A stretch of DNA of 64,000 bases, taken from contig CAZTXP010000005.1 of the NCBI GenBank assembly GCA_964617355.1, positions 1-64,000 on the forward strand, in the 5' to 3' direction. Position 1 is the first letter of the stretch. Every line of letters starts with the position of its first letter. A program made the position numbers and the translations under genes. The notes below the pieces were generated by a model that was not told the DNA's origin, ran no database searches, and worked only from the letters and a program-made list of their open reading frames with translations. Below are positions 8,152-16,066 of this stretch, piece after piece. The stretch is from CAZTDU01 sp964617355. Lineage in GTDB: Bacteria; Pseudomonadota; Gammaproteobacteria; Burkholderiales; SG8-39.

Positions 8152-8965
8152 GAAGAGAAGTTTACTGGCACTCGCGTTCGCGACCTTCGCTTTCCTCGTC
8201 GGCGGCTGCTCGATGTTCGGCGGCGACAACGCCCCGGACGAGACCGTCGGCTGGTCGGCCCAGAAGCTCTACGGCGAGGCCAAGGACGCGATCAACAATC
8301 GCGAATGGTCGAAGGCGATCAAGTACCTCGAGAAGCTCGAGGCGCGCTATCCGTACGGGCGTTTCGCGCAGCAGGCGCAACTCGACGTCGCGTACGCCTA
8401 CTGGAAGGACAACGAGCGCGCCTCGGCGATCGCCGCCGCCGACCGCTTCATCAAGCTCTACCCGGACCACCCGAACCTCGACTACGCGTACTACCTGAAG
8501 GGCCTGATCAACTTCAACGAGAACCAGGGCCTGTTCACTCGCTTCGCGGCGAGCGACATGTCGGACCGCGACCAGAAGGCGACGCGGGAGGCCTTCGAGG
8601 CGTTCCGGGAACTCGTGCAGCGCTTCCCGAAGTCGAAGTACGCGGAAGACGGCGCCGCGCGCATGCGCTACCTGGTGAATGCGCTCGCCTCCTACGAGGT
8701 GCACGTCGCGCGCTACTACATGCGGCGCAGCGCCTACGTCGCGGCGGCGAATCGCGCGCAGATCGCGCTGAAGTCGTACCCGCAGGCGCCGGCCACCGAG
8801 GAGGCCGTGTTCATCATGGTGAAGGCCTACGACGCGCTCGGCATGACCGACCTGCGCGACGCCGCCGACCGCGTGATGAAGCTGAACTTCCCGCAGAGCA
8901 AGTACCTCACCGGGAAGGACACCCGCAGCGCCCCGTGGTGGAAATTGTGGGACCCCGACTGGTAG
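8150..8965 (+). CDS. bamD: Outer membrane assembly lipoprotein BamD (ComL)
   Basis: Essential lipoprotein of the BAM complex that inserts beta-barrel proteins into the outer membrane. The 271-residue protein starts with a lipoprotein signal peptide and lipobox LVGGC (Cys20). It continues with tandem TPR-like helical repeats (AIKYLEKLEARYPYGRFAQQ, AIAAADRFIKLYPDHPNLDY), the typical BamD pattern. No ribosome binding site is visible, in keeping with the -10 box lying only 8 bases upstream. It is divergent from rluD, an arrangement common in betaproteobacteria. It would serve the TpsB barrel encoded later in this window. Confidence 0.95.
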   Translation: MKRSLLALAFATFAFLVGGCSMFGGDNAPDETVGWSAQKLYGEAKDAINNREWSKAIKYLEKLEARYPYGRFAQQAQLDVAYAYWKDNERASAIAAADRFIKLYPDHPNLDYAYYLKGLINFNENQGLFTRFAASDMSDRDQKATREAFEAFRELVQRFPKSKYAEDGAARMRYLVNALASYEVHVARYYMRRSAYVAAANRAQIALKSYPQAPATEEAVFIMVKAYDALGMTDLRDAADRVMKLNFPQSKYLTGKDTRSAPWWKLWDPDW

Positions 8966-9009
8966 GAACCGGGGAAGGCACTTCCCCCGTGCCCCCATCC
9001 TGAACACTC

Positions 9010-9027
9010 GCGCCGCGGCCGCGGCGC
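9010..9027. terminator. 18-bp perfect palindrome between convergent bamD and denD
   Basis: GCGCCGCGGCCGCGGCGC is a perfect palindrome located 44 bases after the bamD stop and 6 bases after the denD-like stop on the other strand. It could form a hairpin in both transcripts, but there is no T-run on either side, so termination is only a possibility. Confidence 0.35.
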
Positions 9028-9033
9028 ATCGCG

Positions 9034-10017
9034 CTACTTCGGGGTGACCTGCTCGTCCTCGAGGTACTGGCGGATCACGCCTTCGAAGTCGCCGTCGGCC
9101 TTGAAGCCCATCTCCAGCCCGCGCGGGGTGCGGAAGGCGGTCGGCCAGCCCTGCACGATGCCGTCGATGCGCGCATCGAACTTCCACTTCACGCGCCCGG
9201 CGACCTTCTCGCCCGCGACCTTGCGCAGCGCGTCGATCATGCCGCCCAGCGGCACGGTGGTGCCCGGCAGGTTGATCGCGCGTCCGGAGGGCCACGCGCT
9301 TGCGGGCAGCTCGTGCGCGTGCACGAACGCCTCGACCACGCGCCGCGGCGACAGCAGCCACACCGCGGTCTCGGGGCGCACGGGGCATTCGTAGTCGATG
9401 CCGTTCAGCGGCTCGCGGATCACCGCGCTGGCGAACGAGGACGCTGCGAGGTTGGCCTTGCCGGGGCGCACCACGATGGTCGGCAGGCGCAGCGAGCGGC
9501 CGTCGCAGAAGCCCTTGCGCGAGAAGTCGTTCAGCAGGTATTCGCCGATCACCTTCTGCGTGCCGTAGGAGGTCTGCGGCGTCGGCGTCACGGTGTCGTC
9601 GAGCACGGGCGGCAGCGTGCCGCCGAAGGCCGCCACCGAGCTCGTGTAGACCACGCGCGGCGGCAGCGCACACTTGCGCACGCGCTCGAACAGGCGGCGC
9701 GTACCGTCGAAATTGACGCGCATGCCGAGGTTGAAATCAGCCTCCGCCCCGGCGCTCACCACGGCCGCGAGGTGGAAGATGCTCCCCGTGTCGGGCGTGA
9801 CCACGGCGTCGAGGACGTCGTGGTTCGAGACGTCGCCGGTGACGCACTGCAGGCGCGCGTCCGAAGGCAGGTTCGGCGGGAACGCCGCGTCGAGCAGCGC
9901 AATGCTCGAGATGTCTTGCTCGCGGCCATCGGGCCCCGTGAGGCGCCCGCGCGCGAGCAGCGCCTTCGCGAGTTTCGAGCCGAGGAAGCCGCCGCCGCCG
10001 GTAATGAGGATTTTCAT
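9034..10017 (-). CDS. denD: Extended SDR, D-erythronate dehydrogenase-like (DenD)
   Basis: NAD-dependent epimerase/dehydratase-fold enzyme. The Rossmann motif is GGGGFLG (residues 7-13). The active site has YTSSVAAFG with its Ser, and SYGTQKVIGE supplies Tyr and Lys. The sequence KILITGGGGFLG, RSLRLPTIVVRPGKAN and NLPG resembles D-erythronate 2-dehydrogenases that feed sugar-acid catabolism. The other enzymes of that route (OtnK/OtnC) are not nearby, so the substrate is tentative. The ATG overlaps the upstream helicase stop as ATGA, so translation is probably coupled to dinG. Family identification is firm; the gene name is less so. Confidence 0.75.
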   Translation of the reverse strand: MKILITGGGGFLGSKLAKALLARGRLTGPDGREQDISSIALLDAAFPPNLPSDARLQCVTGDVSNHDVLDAVVTPDTGSIFHLAAVVSAGAEADFNLGMRVNFDGTRRLFERVRKCALPPRVVYTSSVAAFGGTLPPVLDDTVTPTPQTSYGTQKVIGEYLLNDFSRKGFCDGRSLRLPTIVVRPGKANLAASSFASAVIREPLNGIDYECPVRPETAVWLLSPRRVVEAFVHAHELPASAWPSGRAINLPGTTVPLGGMIDALRKVAGEKVAGRVKWKFDARIDGIVQGWPTAFRTPRGLEMGFKADGDFEGVIRQYLEDEQVTPK

Positions 10018-11954
10018 GGCGCGATTCTAGCGAAGAACGCCTCGACGTCCTCCAGCGCGCGCGTCGGCCGCATCGGTGGCAGGCTCTCGCGCACGCGACG
10101 CCCGTACGCCTTTGTATGCAGGCGCGGGTCGCAAATCATGAGCACGCCACGATCGGTCTCGTCGCGGATCAGGCGCCCCGCGCCCTGCTTCAGTTGCAGG
10201 ATCGCCTGCGGCAACTGGAACTCCATGAACGGGTTGCCGCCGCGCGCGCGCAGCGCGTCGATGCGCGCGGCGAGCACGGGATCGTCGGGCGGCGCGAACG
10301 GCAGCTTGTCGATCACCACCACCGACAGCGCGTCGCCGCGCACGTCGACGCCCTCCCAGAACGAGGCCGCGCCGAGCAGCACCGCGTTGCCCAGGGACCG
10401 GAATTTCGCCAGCAGCGCGCTGCGCGAGCCGGCTCCCTGCACGAGCAGCGGATAGTCGATGCGACCCTGCAGCAGTTCGGCTGCGCGTCGCAATGCGCGC
10501 AGCGTGGCGAAGAGCAGGAATGCGCGTCCGCCGCTGGCGCGCAACACCGGCAGCGCGGCCTCGACCACGGCATCGGTGTACGTGGGATCGTTGGGATCCC
10601 CGGGCAGCCCCCTGGGCAGGTAGAGCAGCGCCTGGTTCGGGAAATCGAACGGGCTGGGCCAGGTGCGCGTCTCGGCGTCCTCGATGCCGATCTCGCGCTG
10701 GAAGTGCGAGAAATCCTCGCCGATGGCGAGCGTCGCCGACGCAAGGATCCACGCGCGTGGATGGTCCTGCATCTGGCGCCGGAACGACTCGCCGGCGTCC
10801 AGCGGCGTGACGTGCAAGTGAAGCGCGTGGCCGAACACCTCGACCCAGCGCACCTCGCGCTCGGCATCCGCGTCGGCGAAGCGCGCCATCACCGCGTGCG
10901 CCCCGTCGGCACGACGCGCGCAGGCGGCGAGTCCTTCGGCGCGCTCGGCCTGCGGAGCGGCGGCCGCGCCGAACGCCTCGAGCGCCCGCGCGAGGTCGGC
11001 CACTGCTGCCTCGAATCCCGGATTGCGCGCCGCCTGCGCGTACGACAGGCGCGCGCTGTCCTCGCGGAACGCGAGCCGCAGGTCGCGCGCGGCCTTGTCG
11101 AGCCGGCGCGCCGCGTCGTCGAGGTCGGGCGAGGCGCCGCCGACGGCGCGCAGTTCAAGGCGCGCATCGCGCGCGAGTTCCAGCAGCTGGCCCGTCGACA
11201 GCGTGTCGCCGAAGAAGAGGCGCGCCGTATCGGGCAGCTGGTGCGCCTCGTCGAGGATTACCGTGTTGCACGAGGGCAGGAGCTCGGCGACGCCTTCGTC
11301 GCGCAGCATCACGTCGGCGAAGAAGAGATGGTGGTTCACCACCACCACGTCGGCTTCCAGCGCGCGCTTCCTCGCCTGCATGACGAAGCACTCGCGCAGC
11401 TTCGGGCAGTCCTGCCCGAGGCAGTTGTCGCGCGTCGAGGTGGCGCGCGCCCAGACCGGCGCATCCTCGGGCACGTCGGCGAGTTCGGCCTTGTCGCCGG
11501 TCTGCGTGAGGCGGGAAAAGCGCTCGATCGCGCGCAGCCAAGCCGCCTCGCCTCGCGAAGCCACGGTCGCCTCGACCATCGCCCGCTCGAGGCGCTGCAG
11601 GCAGACGTAGTTTCCACGCCCCTTCAGCAGTGCCAGCGTGGCGCCCGAGGCCAGCGCGCGCCGCACCGCGGGCAGGTCGCGGTCGTGGAGCTGGTCCTGC
11701 AAGGTCTTGGTGCCGGTGGAGACGATCACCTTCCCGCCGGCGAGCAGCGCGGGCACGAGGTAGGCGAAGGTCTTGCCGGTGCCGGTGCCGGCCTCGGCGA
11801 TCAGCACGCCGGTGCGCTCGATGGCGCCGAGCACCGCGCGCGCGAACTCGACCTGCTGCTCGCGGCGCCGGAACCCCGGCACCTCGCGCGCGAGCGCGCC
11901 GCCCTCGTCGAAGGCTGCCTCGAGCGCCTGCCGCGATCCGCCCGGCGCGCTCAG
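10014..11954 (-). CDS. DinG/YoaA-family ATP-dependent DNA helicase (CTG start proposed)
   Basis: XPD-like superfamily 2 helicase with an iron-sulfur cluster, thought to resolve R-loops or damaged replication intermediates. Walker A is AEAGTGTGKTF near the N-terminus. Four cluster cysteines lie in YVCLQ, NCLGQDCPKLREC and nearby. The DEAH box is LDEAHQLPD, and the C-terminal motor has QGAGRLIRDETDRGV. Homology begins at the frame just after the upstream stop, but no ATG, GTG or TTG is available there. The best start is a CTG at 11954 that overlaps the upstream TGA (CTGA), giving 646 residues, the normal length. The frame is open far upstream to 12677, but that part is the shadow of the secretin-like gene. 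Confidence 0.88.
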   Translation of the reverse strand: MSAPGGSRQALEAAFDEGGALAREVPGFRRREQQVEFARAVLGAIERTGVLIAEAGTGTGKTFAYLVPALLAGGKVIVSTGTKTLQDQLHDRDLPAVRRALASGATLALLKGRGNYVCLQRLERAMVEATVASRGEAAWLRAIERFSRLTQTGDKAELADVPEDAPVWARATSTRDNCLGQDCPKLRECFVMQARKRALEADVVVVNHHLFFADVMLRDEGVAELLPSCNTVILDEAHQLPDTARLFFGDTLSTGQLLELARDARLELRAVGGASPDLDDAARRLDKAARDLRLAFREDSARLSYAQAARNPGFEAAVADLARALEAFGAAAAPQAERAEGLAACARRADGAHAVMARFADADAEREVRWVEVFGHALHLHVTPLDAGESFRRQMQDHPRAWILASATLAIGEDFSHFQREIGIEDAETRTWPSPFDFPNQALLYLPRGLPGDPNDPTYTDAVVEAALPVLRASGGRAFLLFATLRALRRAAELLQGRIDYPLLVQGAGSRSALLAKFRSLGNAVLLGAASFWEGVDVRGDALSVVVIDKLPFAPPDDPVLAARIDALRARGGNPFMEFQLPQAILQLKQGAGRLIRDETDRGVLMICDPRLHTKAYGRRVRESLPPMRPTRALEDVEAFFARIAP

Positions 11955-12739
11955 TTCGGGTTCTCGTCGACGCGCACGAACACGCGGCGGGCCGCGCTCG
12001 ACTGCGACTGCCCCGCGGAGAGGATCGTCGTCCCCTGCCGTGACTCGACGGTGTCGGCGCCGCCGATCTCGACCCACTCGCCGAGCGGCGCAGTCACGGT
12101 GGTCGCTGTGCGCTGGCCTTGCACCGTGCCGGCCGCGCCCGGCACCTCGCGCTGCTGCGCGATCTCGAGGATCACGTCGCGCCCGACGATGCGGGGAACG
12201 ACCTCGAAGCCGGTCGAGATGTCCTGCATCGTCGTGGTGTCCTGCACCACCGTGCCCGTCGGCGTGCGGATGACCTGCCGCTGGCTGATGGGACGCGACT
12301 GGCCGCTGGCGATCACGGCGCGCCCGCCCTCCAGCACCTGCACGCGCTGGTCGATGCGCTCTTCGCCGCCGCCCCGCGAATCGACGATGCGCACGCCCTG
12401 GTTGCTGACGCCTACGCCCGAACGAGACGAGGTCCCGGCCGCGTCGTAGCGCACCGAGATGGTCAGCCGGCGCTGGGCGCGGTCGATGGCATCGAGCGCG
12501 GAGCGCAGGTCGGCAAGGTTGCGCGCGCTGGTGCGCACGATCAGCTGGTTGCCCTGCCCGGTCAGCGAGGCCCCGGGCTCCAGCAAGGGCCGCAGGATCG
12601 GGATCACCTGCTCCGCGGTGCGGTAGCGCAGGGAAAGGATCTCGAGGCTCCCCTGCGCGCGGGCCAGCCCCGCGCAAATGACCAGAAAGAGCCCGCCAAG
12701 GACGGCAAACGTGAGTGATCGCTTTACAGGGCTCGGCAT
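11951..12739 (-). CDS. Small secretin-like periplasmic protein (NolW-type domain)
   Basis: Exported protein of 262 residues. A signal peptide (TFAVLGGLFLVICAGLARAQ) is followed by SLEILSLRYRTAEQVIPIL, a NolW/secretin N-domain (NQLIVRTSARNLADLRSALDAIDRAQRRL). A later part, RPISQRQVIRTPTGTVVQDT and TGFEVVPRIVGRDVILEIAQQ, resembles the start of the secretin barrel. Full GspD or PilQ secretins are about twice as long, so this is either a minimal orphan secretin or a relic. No pilus or type II secretion genes are nearby. It is first in an overlapping unit with the DinG-like helicase and the SDR. The start at 12739 has no clear ribosome binding site. Confidence 0.65.
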   Translation of the reverse strand: MPSPVKRSLTFAVLGGLFLVICAGLARAQGSLEILSLRYRTAEQVIPILRPLLEPGASLTGQGNQLIVRTSARNLADLRSALDAIDRAQRRLTISVRYDAAGTSSRSGVGVSNQGVRIVDSRGGGEERIDQRVQVLEGGRAVIASGQSRPISQRQVIRTPTGTVVQDTTTMQDISTGFEVVPRIVGRDVILEIAQQREVPGAAGTVQGQRTATTVTAPLGEWVEIGGADTVESRQGTTILSAGQSQSSAARRVFVRVDENPN

Positions 12740-12760
12740 GGAGGCTAAATTACTTCAAGT

Positions 12761-13288
12761 ATGCGATTCAAGATACTGTATTCAGTGATTTTTACGTGGT
12801 CCATCGCGGGCTGTTCGATGCTCGGCGGCGGACCTGCGCCAGAGTCCGCGCCGCAACCGGAAGCCCCCGCTGCGCGCCCCTCGCCCCCGCCTCCCTCGGC
12901 GGATGCTCAGGTGCGTCGCAGCGAAGCCTTGCTGCAGGCGCTGCTCGCGCTCGGCATCGACTACCGTTACGGCGGGCAGTCTCCCACAACCGGCTTCGAC
13001 TGCAGCGGCCTGGTCGCGCACGTGTTCCAGCAGGCTTATGCACTGCGCCTGCCGCGCAACACCTACGGCCAGAGCCAGGTCGGCGCGGAGATCGCGCAAG
13101 GCGAGCTGGAAGCGGGCGACCTGGTGTTCTTCAACACCCTGAACCGGCCGTTCTCGCATGTCGGCATCTACCTGGGCGACGGGCGGTTCGTGCACGCGCC
13201 ACGGACCGGTGCCCGGGTTCGCGTCGAGCGGCTGGATGCGGCCTACTGGGCGAAGCGCTTCAACGGTGGGCGCCGCGTCGCCACCTGA
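12761..13288 (+). CDS. NlpC/P60 cell-wall endopeptidase, lipoprotein
   Basis: Predicted peptidoglycan endopeptidase (Spr/MepS-like) anchored to the outer membrane. The lipobox SIAGC puts the lipidated Cys at residue 18. A Pro/Ala-rich linker (about 25-50) precedes the NlpC/P60 domain. The catalytic Cys81 is in GFDCSGLV, His133 in FSHVGIYLGDG, and the third residue His145 in RFVHAP. Length 175 residues is normal. It is divergent from the secretin-like gene with only 21 bases between the two start codons, so both promoters must overlap coding DNA. A Fur-box region follows it. Confidence 0.9.
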   Translation: MRFKILYSVIFTWSIAGCSMLGGGPAPESAPQPEAPAARPSPPPPSADAQVRRSEALLQALLALGIDYRYGGQSPTTGFDCSGLVAHVFQQAYALRLPRNTYGQSQVGAEIAQGELEAGDLVFFNTLNRPFSHVGIYLGDGRFVHAPRTGARVRVERLDAAYWAKRFNGGRRVAT

Positions 13289-13298
13289 ATTGACCTGA

Positions 13299-13347
13299 GA
13301 TAAAAATAATTCTCATTTGATTGCCTTCTTTGTTGAGATTCATTATC
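13299..13347 (+). promoter_or_regulatory. Fur-box pair and promoter of the iron-binding protein gene
   Basis: The 80-base gap before fbpA is AT-rich. Two 19-base sites, 13299-13317 (GATAAAAATAATTCTCATT) and 13329-13347 (TTTGTTGAGATTCATTATC), each match the Fur consensus at about 13 of 19 positions by hand alignment. A TTGATT (13317-13322) and CATTAT (13341-13346) pair with an 18-base spacer could be the promoter lying between and under them. Iron-dependent repression by Fur is the natural reading. Confidence 0.65.
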
Positions 13348-13378
13348 ATCTAGTGACTCTGAACGAAGGATGCCCGCC

Positions 13379-14395
13379 ATGAGAACGCTGTCCGTCACCC
13401 TCGCCCTCGTCCTCGCCCTGCCGGCCGCGCAGGCCCAGGAGAAGGTCCTGAACCTCTACTCGTCGCGGCACTACCAGACCGACGAGGCGCTGTACGCGAA
13501 CTTCACCAAGGCCACGGGGATCGCGGTGAAGCGCATCGAGGCCTCGGAGGACGCGCTGATCGAGCGCATTCGCAACGAAGGCGCCCGCAGCCCCGCGGAC
13601 GTGCTGGTGACGGTCGACGCCGGCCGCCTGTGGCGCGCCGAGCAACTGGGCCTCTTCCAGCCGGTGAAGTCTGCCGTGCTGGACGCGCGCATCCCGGCGA
13701 GCCTGCGCGAGCCCTCGGGCCTGTGGTTCGGGTTCTCGACGCGCGCACGCCTCGTCGCGTTCAACAAGGCGAAGGTGAAGGCGGGCGAGATCGCCAGCTA
13801 CGAGGACCTCGCGGACCCGAAGTGGAAGGGCCGCGTCTGCATGCGCTCCTCGACCAACATGTACAACCTCTCGCTGATGGGCTCGCTGGTCGAGCACCTC
13901 GGCGAGGCGAAGGCCGAGGAATGGGCGCGCGCCGTCAAGGCCAACTTCGCCCGCGACCCCAAGGGCGGCGACACCGACCAGTTGAAGGCCGTGGCCGCAG
14001 GCGAGTGCGATATCACGGTGAGCAACCAGTACTACTACGCACGCATGGTGCGCTCCCAGAAGCCGGAGGACCGCGCGGTGGTCGAGAAGCTCGGCGTGGT
14101 GATGCCGAACCAGGCGAACCGCGGCACGCACGTCAACATCTCCGGCGCGGGCGTGATGAAGAATGCGCCCAATCGCGAGGCCGCCGTGAAGTTCCTCGAA
14201 TACCTCGCAAGCGACGAGGCGCAGCGCTACTTCGCCGAGGGCAATAACGAGTGGCCGGCGGTGGCGTCGCTGAAGACGGGTAACCCGGCGCTCGCCGCGC
14301 TTGGCGCGTTCAAGCAGGATGCGCTGAACGTCGCCGCGCTCGGCCGCAACCAGCCGGCGGCGCAGAAGATCTACGACCGGGTCGGCTGGAAGTAG
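13379..14395 (+). CDS. fbpA: Ferric iron ABC transporter, periplasmic substrate-binding protein
   Basis: FbpA/FutA-type protein that captures Fe3+ in the periplasm and delivers it to FbpB/FbpC. A signal peptide (MRTLSVTLALVLALPAAQAQ) is followed by EKVLNLYSSRHYQTDEALY, the typical class I ferric-binding start. The SNQYYYARMV segment holds the tandem tyrosines that coordinate iron. I choose the ATG at 13379, which has AAGGA about 9 bases upstream; an ATG at 13370 is also in frame. Fur boxes lie directly upstream. The permease gene converges and overlaps the last 25 bases, so this fbp system is split into three separately transcribed genes. Confidence 0.92.
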   Translation: MRTLSVTLALVLALPAAQAQEKVLNLYSSRHYQTDEALYANFTKATGIAVKRIEASEDALIERIRNEGARSPADVLVTVDAGRLWRAEQLGLFQPVKSAVLDARIPASLREPSGLWFGFSTRARLVAFNKAKVKAGEIASYEDLADPKWKGRVCMRSSTNMYNLSLMGSLVEHLGEAKAEEWARAVKANFARDPKGGDTDQLKAVAAGECDITVSNQYYYARMVRSQKPEDRAVVEKLGVVMPNQANRGTHVNISGAGVMKNAPNREAAVKFLEYLASDEAQRYFAEGNNEWPAVASLKTGNPALAALGAFKQDALNVAALGRNQPAAQKIYDRVGWK

Positions 14396-16011
14396 CGGCG
14401 CAGCACCACCACGAGCGGCATCAGCGCCACCGCGACGATGGCGAGCGAAGGCAGCGCCGCCTCGGCGAGGCGCTCGTCCTTCGCGAGGTTGTAGGCCTCC
14501 ACCGCCAGCGTGTCGAAGTCGAAGGGACGCATCGCGAAGGTCGCGGGCAGTTCCTTCATCACGTCCACGAAGAGCAGCAGGCACGCGGTCGCCACGCTCG
14601 GCGCGACCAGCGGCGCGTGCACGCGCGCGAGCGCGCCCGCAGGCGACTGGCCGAGGCTGCGGGCCGCGTCGTCCATCGACGGCGTGACGCGTGCCAGCCC
14701 CGCCTCCATCGTCTGCAGCGCGACCGCGAGGAAGCGCACGAGGTACGCAAACACGAGTGCGGCCGCGGTGCCGGTGAGGAGCAACCCCGCGCGTTCCCCG
14801 GTCAGCGACTCGAACTGCGCGGCCACCCAGTTGTCGAAGCGGCCAAGCGGCACCAGGATGCCGACCGCGATCACCGCACCCGGAATGGCGTATCCGAGTC
14901 CCGCCACGCGGTTCGCCGCGTTCACCGCGGGCGCCTTGGTGAGCCGCGCCGCATAGGCCATCGCGGTCGCGAGCACTGCGCCCACCGCGGCAGTCGCCGC
15001 CGCGATCGCCACGCTATTGCCGGCGAGGCGTGCGAGGCGCGCGCCCGCCCTCGCCTCGGGATCGGTGAACGCGTGGAAGAGCAGGATCCCCGCCGGCAGC
15101 ACGAACCCGAGCACCACCGGCGCCGCGCACGCGATGAACGCAAGCACCGCGCTCCACCCGCGCAACGGCTGCGGCGGCGCGGGCTTGCGCGGGCCGTGGT
15201 ACGCGGCGCGACCGCGATTCGCGCGCTCGACCGCGAGCAGCACCGCGACGAAGCCGAGCAGGCAGGCCGAGAGCTGCCCCGCCGCCGCGAGGTCGTTCAT
15301 CGACAGCCACGCCTTGAAGACCGCCGTGGTCAGCACTTCCACGCCGAAATGCGACACCGTGCCGAAGTCGGCGAGCGTCTCCATCAGCGCGAGCGCCGAG
15401 CCCGCCACGATCGCGGGGCGCGCCAGGGGCAGGGCGACCTGCCAGAAGCACGCCGCCGGCGAGCGCCCCGCGAGCCGCGCGGCCTCGAGCGCGCTGCGCG
15501 AGATCTCGAGGAACGCGGTACGCGCAATCAGGTAGACGTACGGGTACAGCGCAAGCGACAGCATCGCGGCCGCGCCCCATAGCGAACGCACCTCGGGGAA
15601 CCAGTACTCGCGCGCCTGCCAGCCGGTGAGCGCACGCAGTGCCGACTGCACCGGGCCGGTGAACTGCAGCCAGTCGGTGTAAGCGTAGGCCATCACGTAC
15701 GCGGGCATCGCGAGTGGCAGCACCAGCGCCCACTGCAGCACGCGCTGGCCAGGGAATCGGTACGACGTGACGAGCCACGCCGACAGCACTCCCATCGACA
15801 CCACGCCCCACGCAACGCCGGCGAGCAGCAACGCGGTGTTGCCGACGTATCGGCCGAGCACGGTGCCCGCAAGGTGCGCCCACGTAGAAGACCCGCCGGA
15901 ACCAAAGGCGGTCGCCAGCACGGCGACCACCGGCAGCATCACGAGCGCCGCGGCGCCCAGCGCAGCCCAGCCGAGCGGTCCCGCCTTTCCAACGCCTTGA
16001 AGGAACAGCAT
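14371..16011 (-). CDS. fbpB: Ferric iron ABC transporter permease FbpB
   Basis: Inner-membrane permease of the ferric uptake system. It is a fused double permease of 546 residues with about twelve membrane helices and two transport domains, each ending in an EAA-type loop (AARLAGRSPAACFWQVALPLARP and DAARSLGQSPAGALARVHAPLVAP). This two-in-one form is standard for FbpB/SfuB. The ATG at 16011 is preferred over an in-frame TTG at 16026 that lies inside the Fur-like palindrome. It is divergent from fbpC, and the shared 55-base spacer carries the Fur-like site. The 3' end overlaps fbpA tail to tail. Confidence 0.92.
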   Translation of the reverse strand: MLFLQGVGKAGPLGWAALGAAALVMLPVVAVLATAFGSGGSSTWAHLAGTVLGRYVGNTALLLAGVAWGVVSMGVLSAWLVTSYRFPGQRVLQWALVLPLAMPAYVMAYAYTDWLQFTGPVQSALRALTGWQAREYWFPEVRSLWGAAAMLSLALYPYVYLIARTAFLEISRSALEAARLAGRSPAACFWQVALPLARPAIVAGSALALMETLADFGTVSHFGVEVLTTAVFKAWLSMNDLAAAGQLSACLLGFVAVLLAVERANRGRAAYHGPRKPAPPQPLRGWSAVLAFIACAAPVVLGFVLPAGILLFHAFTDPEARAGARLARLAGNSVAIAAATAAVGAVLATAMAYAARLTKAPAVNAANRVAGLGYAIPGAVIAVGILVPLGRFDNWVAAQFESLTGERAGLLLTGTAAALVFAYLVRFLAVALQTMEAGLARVTPSMDDAARSLGQSPAGALARVHAPLVAPSVATACLLLFVDVMKELPATFAMRPFDFDTLAVEAYNLAKDERLAEAALPSLAIVAVALMPLVVVLRRYFQPTRS

Positions 16012-16023
16012 CCCGAATCTTAT

Positions 16024-16038
16024 CAAGAATGATTCTTG
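16024..16038. promoter_or_regulatory. Fur-like palindrome between fbpB and fbpC
   Basis: CAAGAATGATTCTTG is a 15-base palindrome around one central base. It resembles the common Fur core GAGAATNATTCTC. It lies 13 bases from the fbpB ATG and 29 bases from the fbpC ATG, so one bound repressor could silence both divergent genes. Confidence 0.65.
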
Positions 16039-16054
16039 TTAACGGCCGGTGCGG

Positions 16055-16060
16055 TATAGT
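16055..16060 (+). promoter_or_regulatory. -10 box of fbpC (TATAGT, 6 bases before the ATG)
   Basis: TATAGT ends 6 bases before the fbpC ATG, and a weak TTCTTG (16033-16038) inside the Fur-like palindrome is 16 bases upstream. Transcription would start at about the A of the ATG, so the message is probably leaderless. Confidence 0.5.
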
Positions 16061-16066
16061 TACGCG

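Noticed and set aside
11955..12677. Upstream extension of the DinG-like helicase frame
   Set aside because: The extra 241 codons are Arg/Ala-rich shadow of the secretin-like gene, which has its own signal peptide and domain in another frame.
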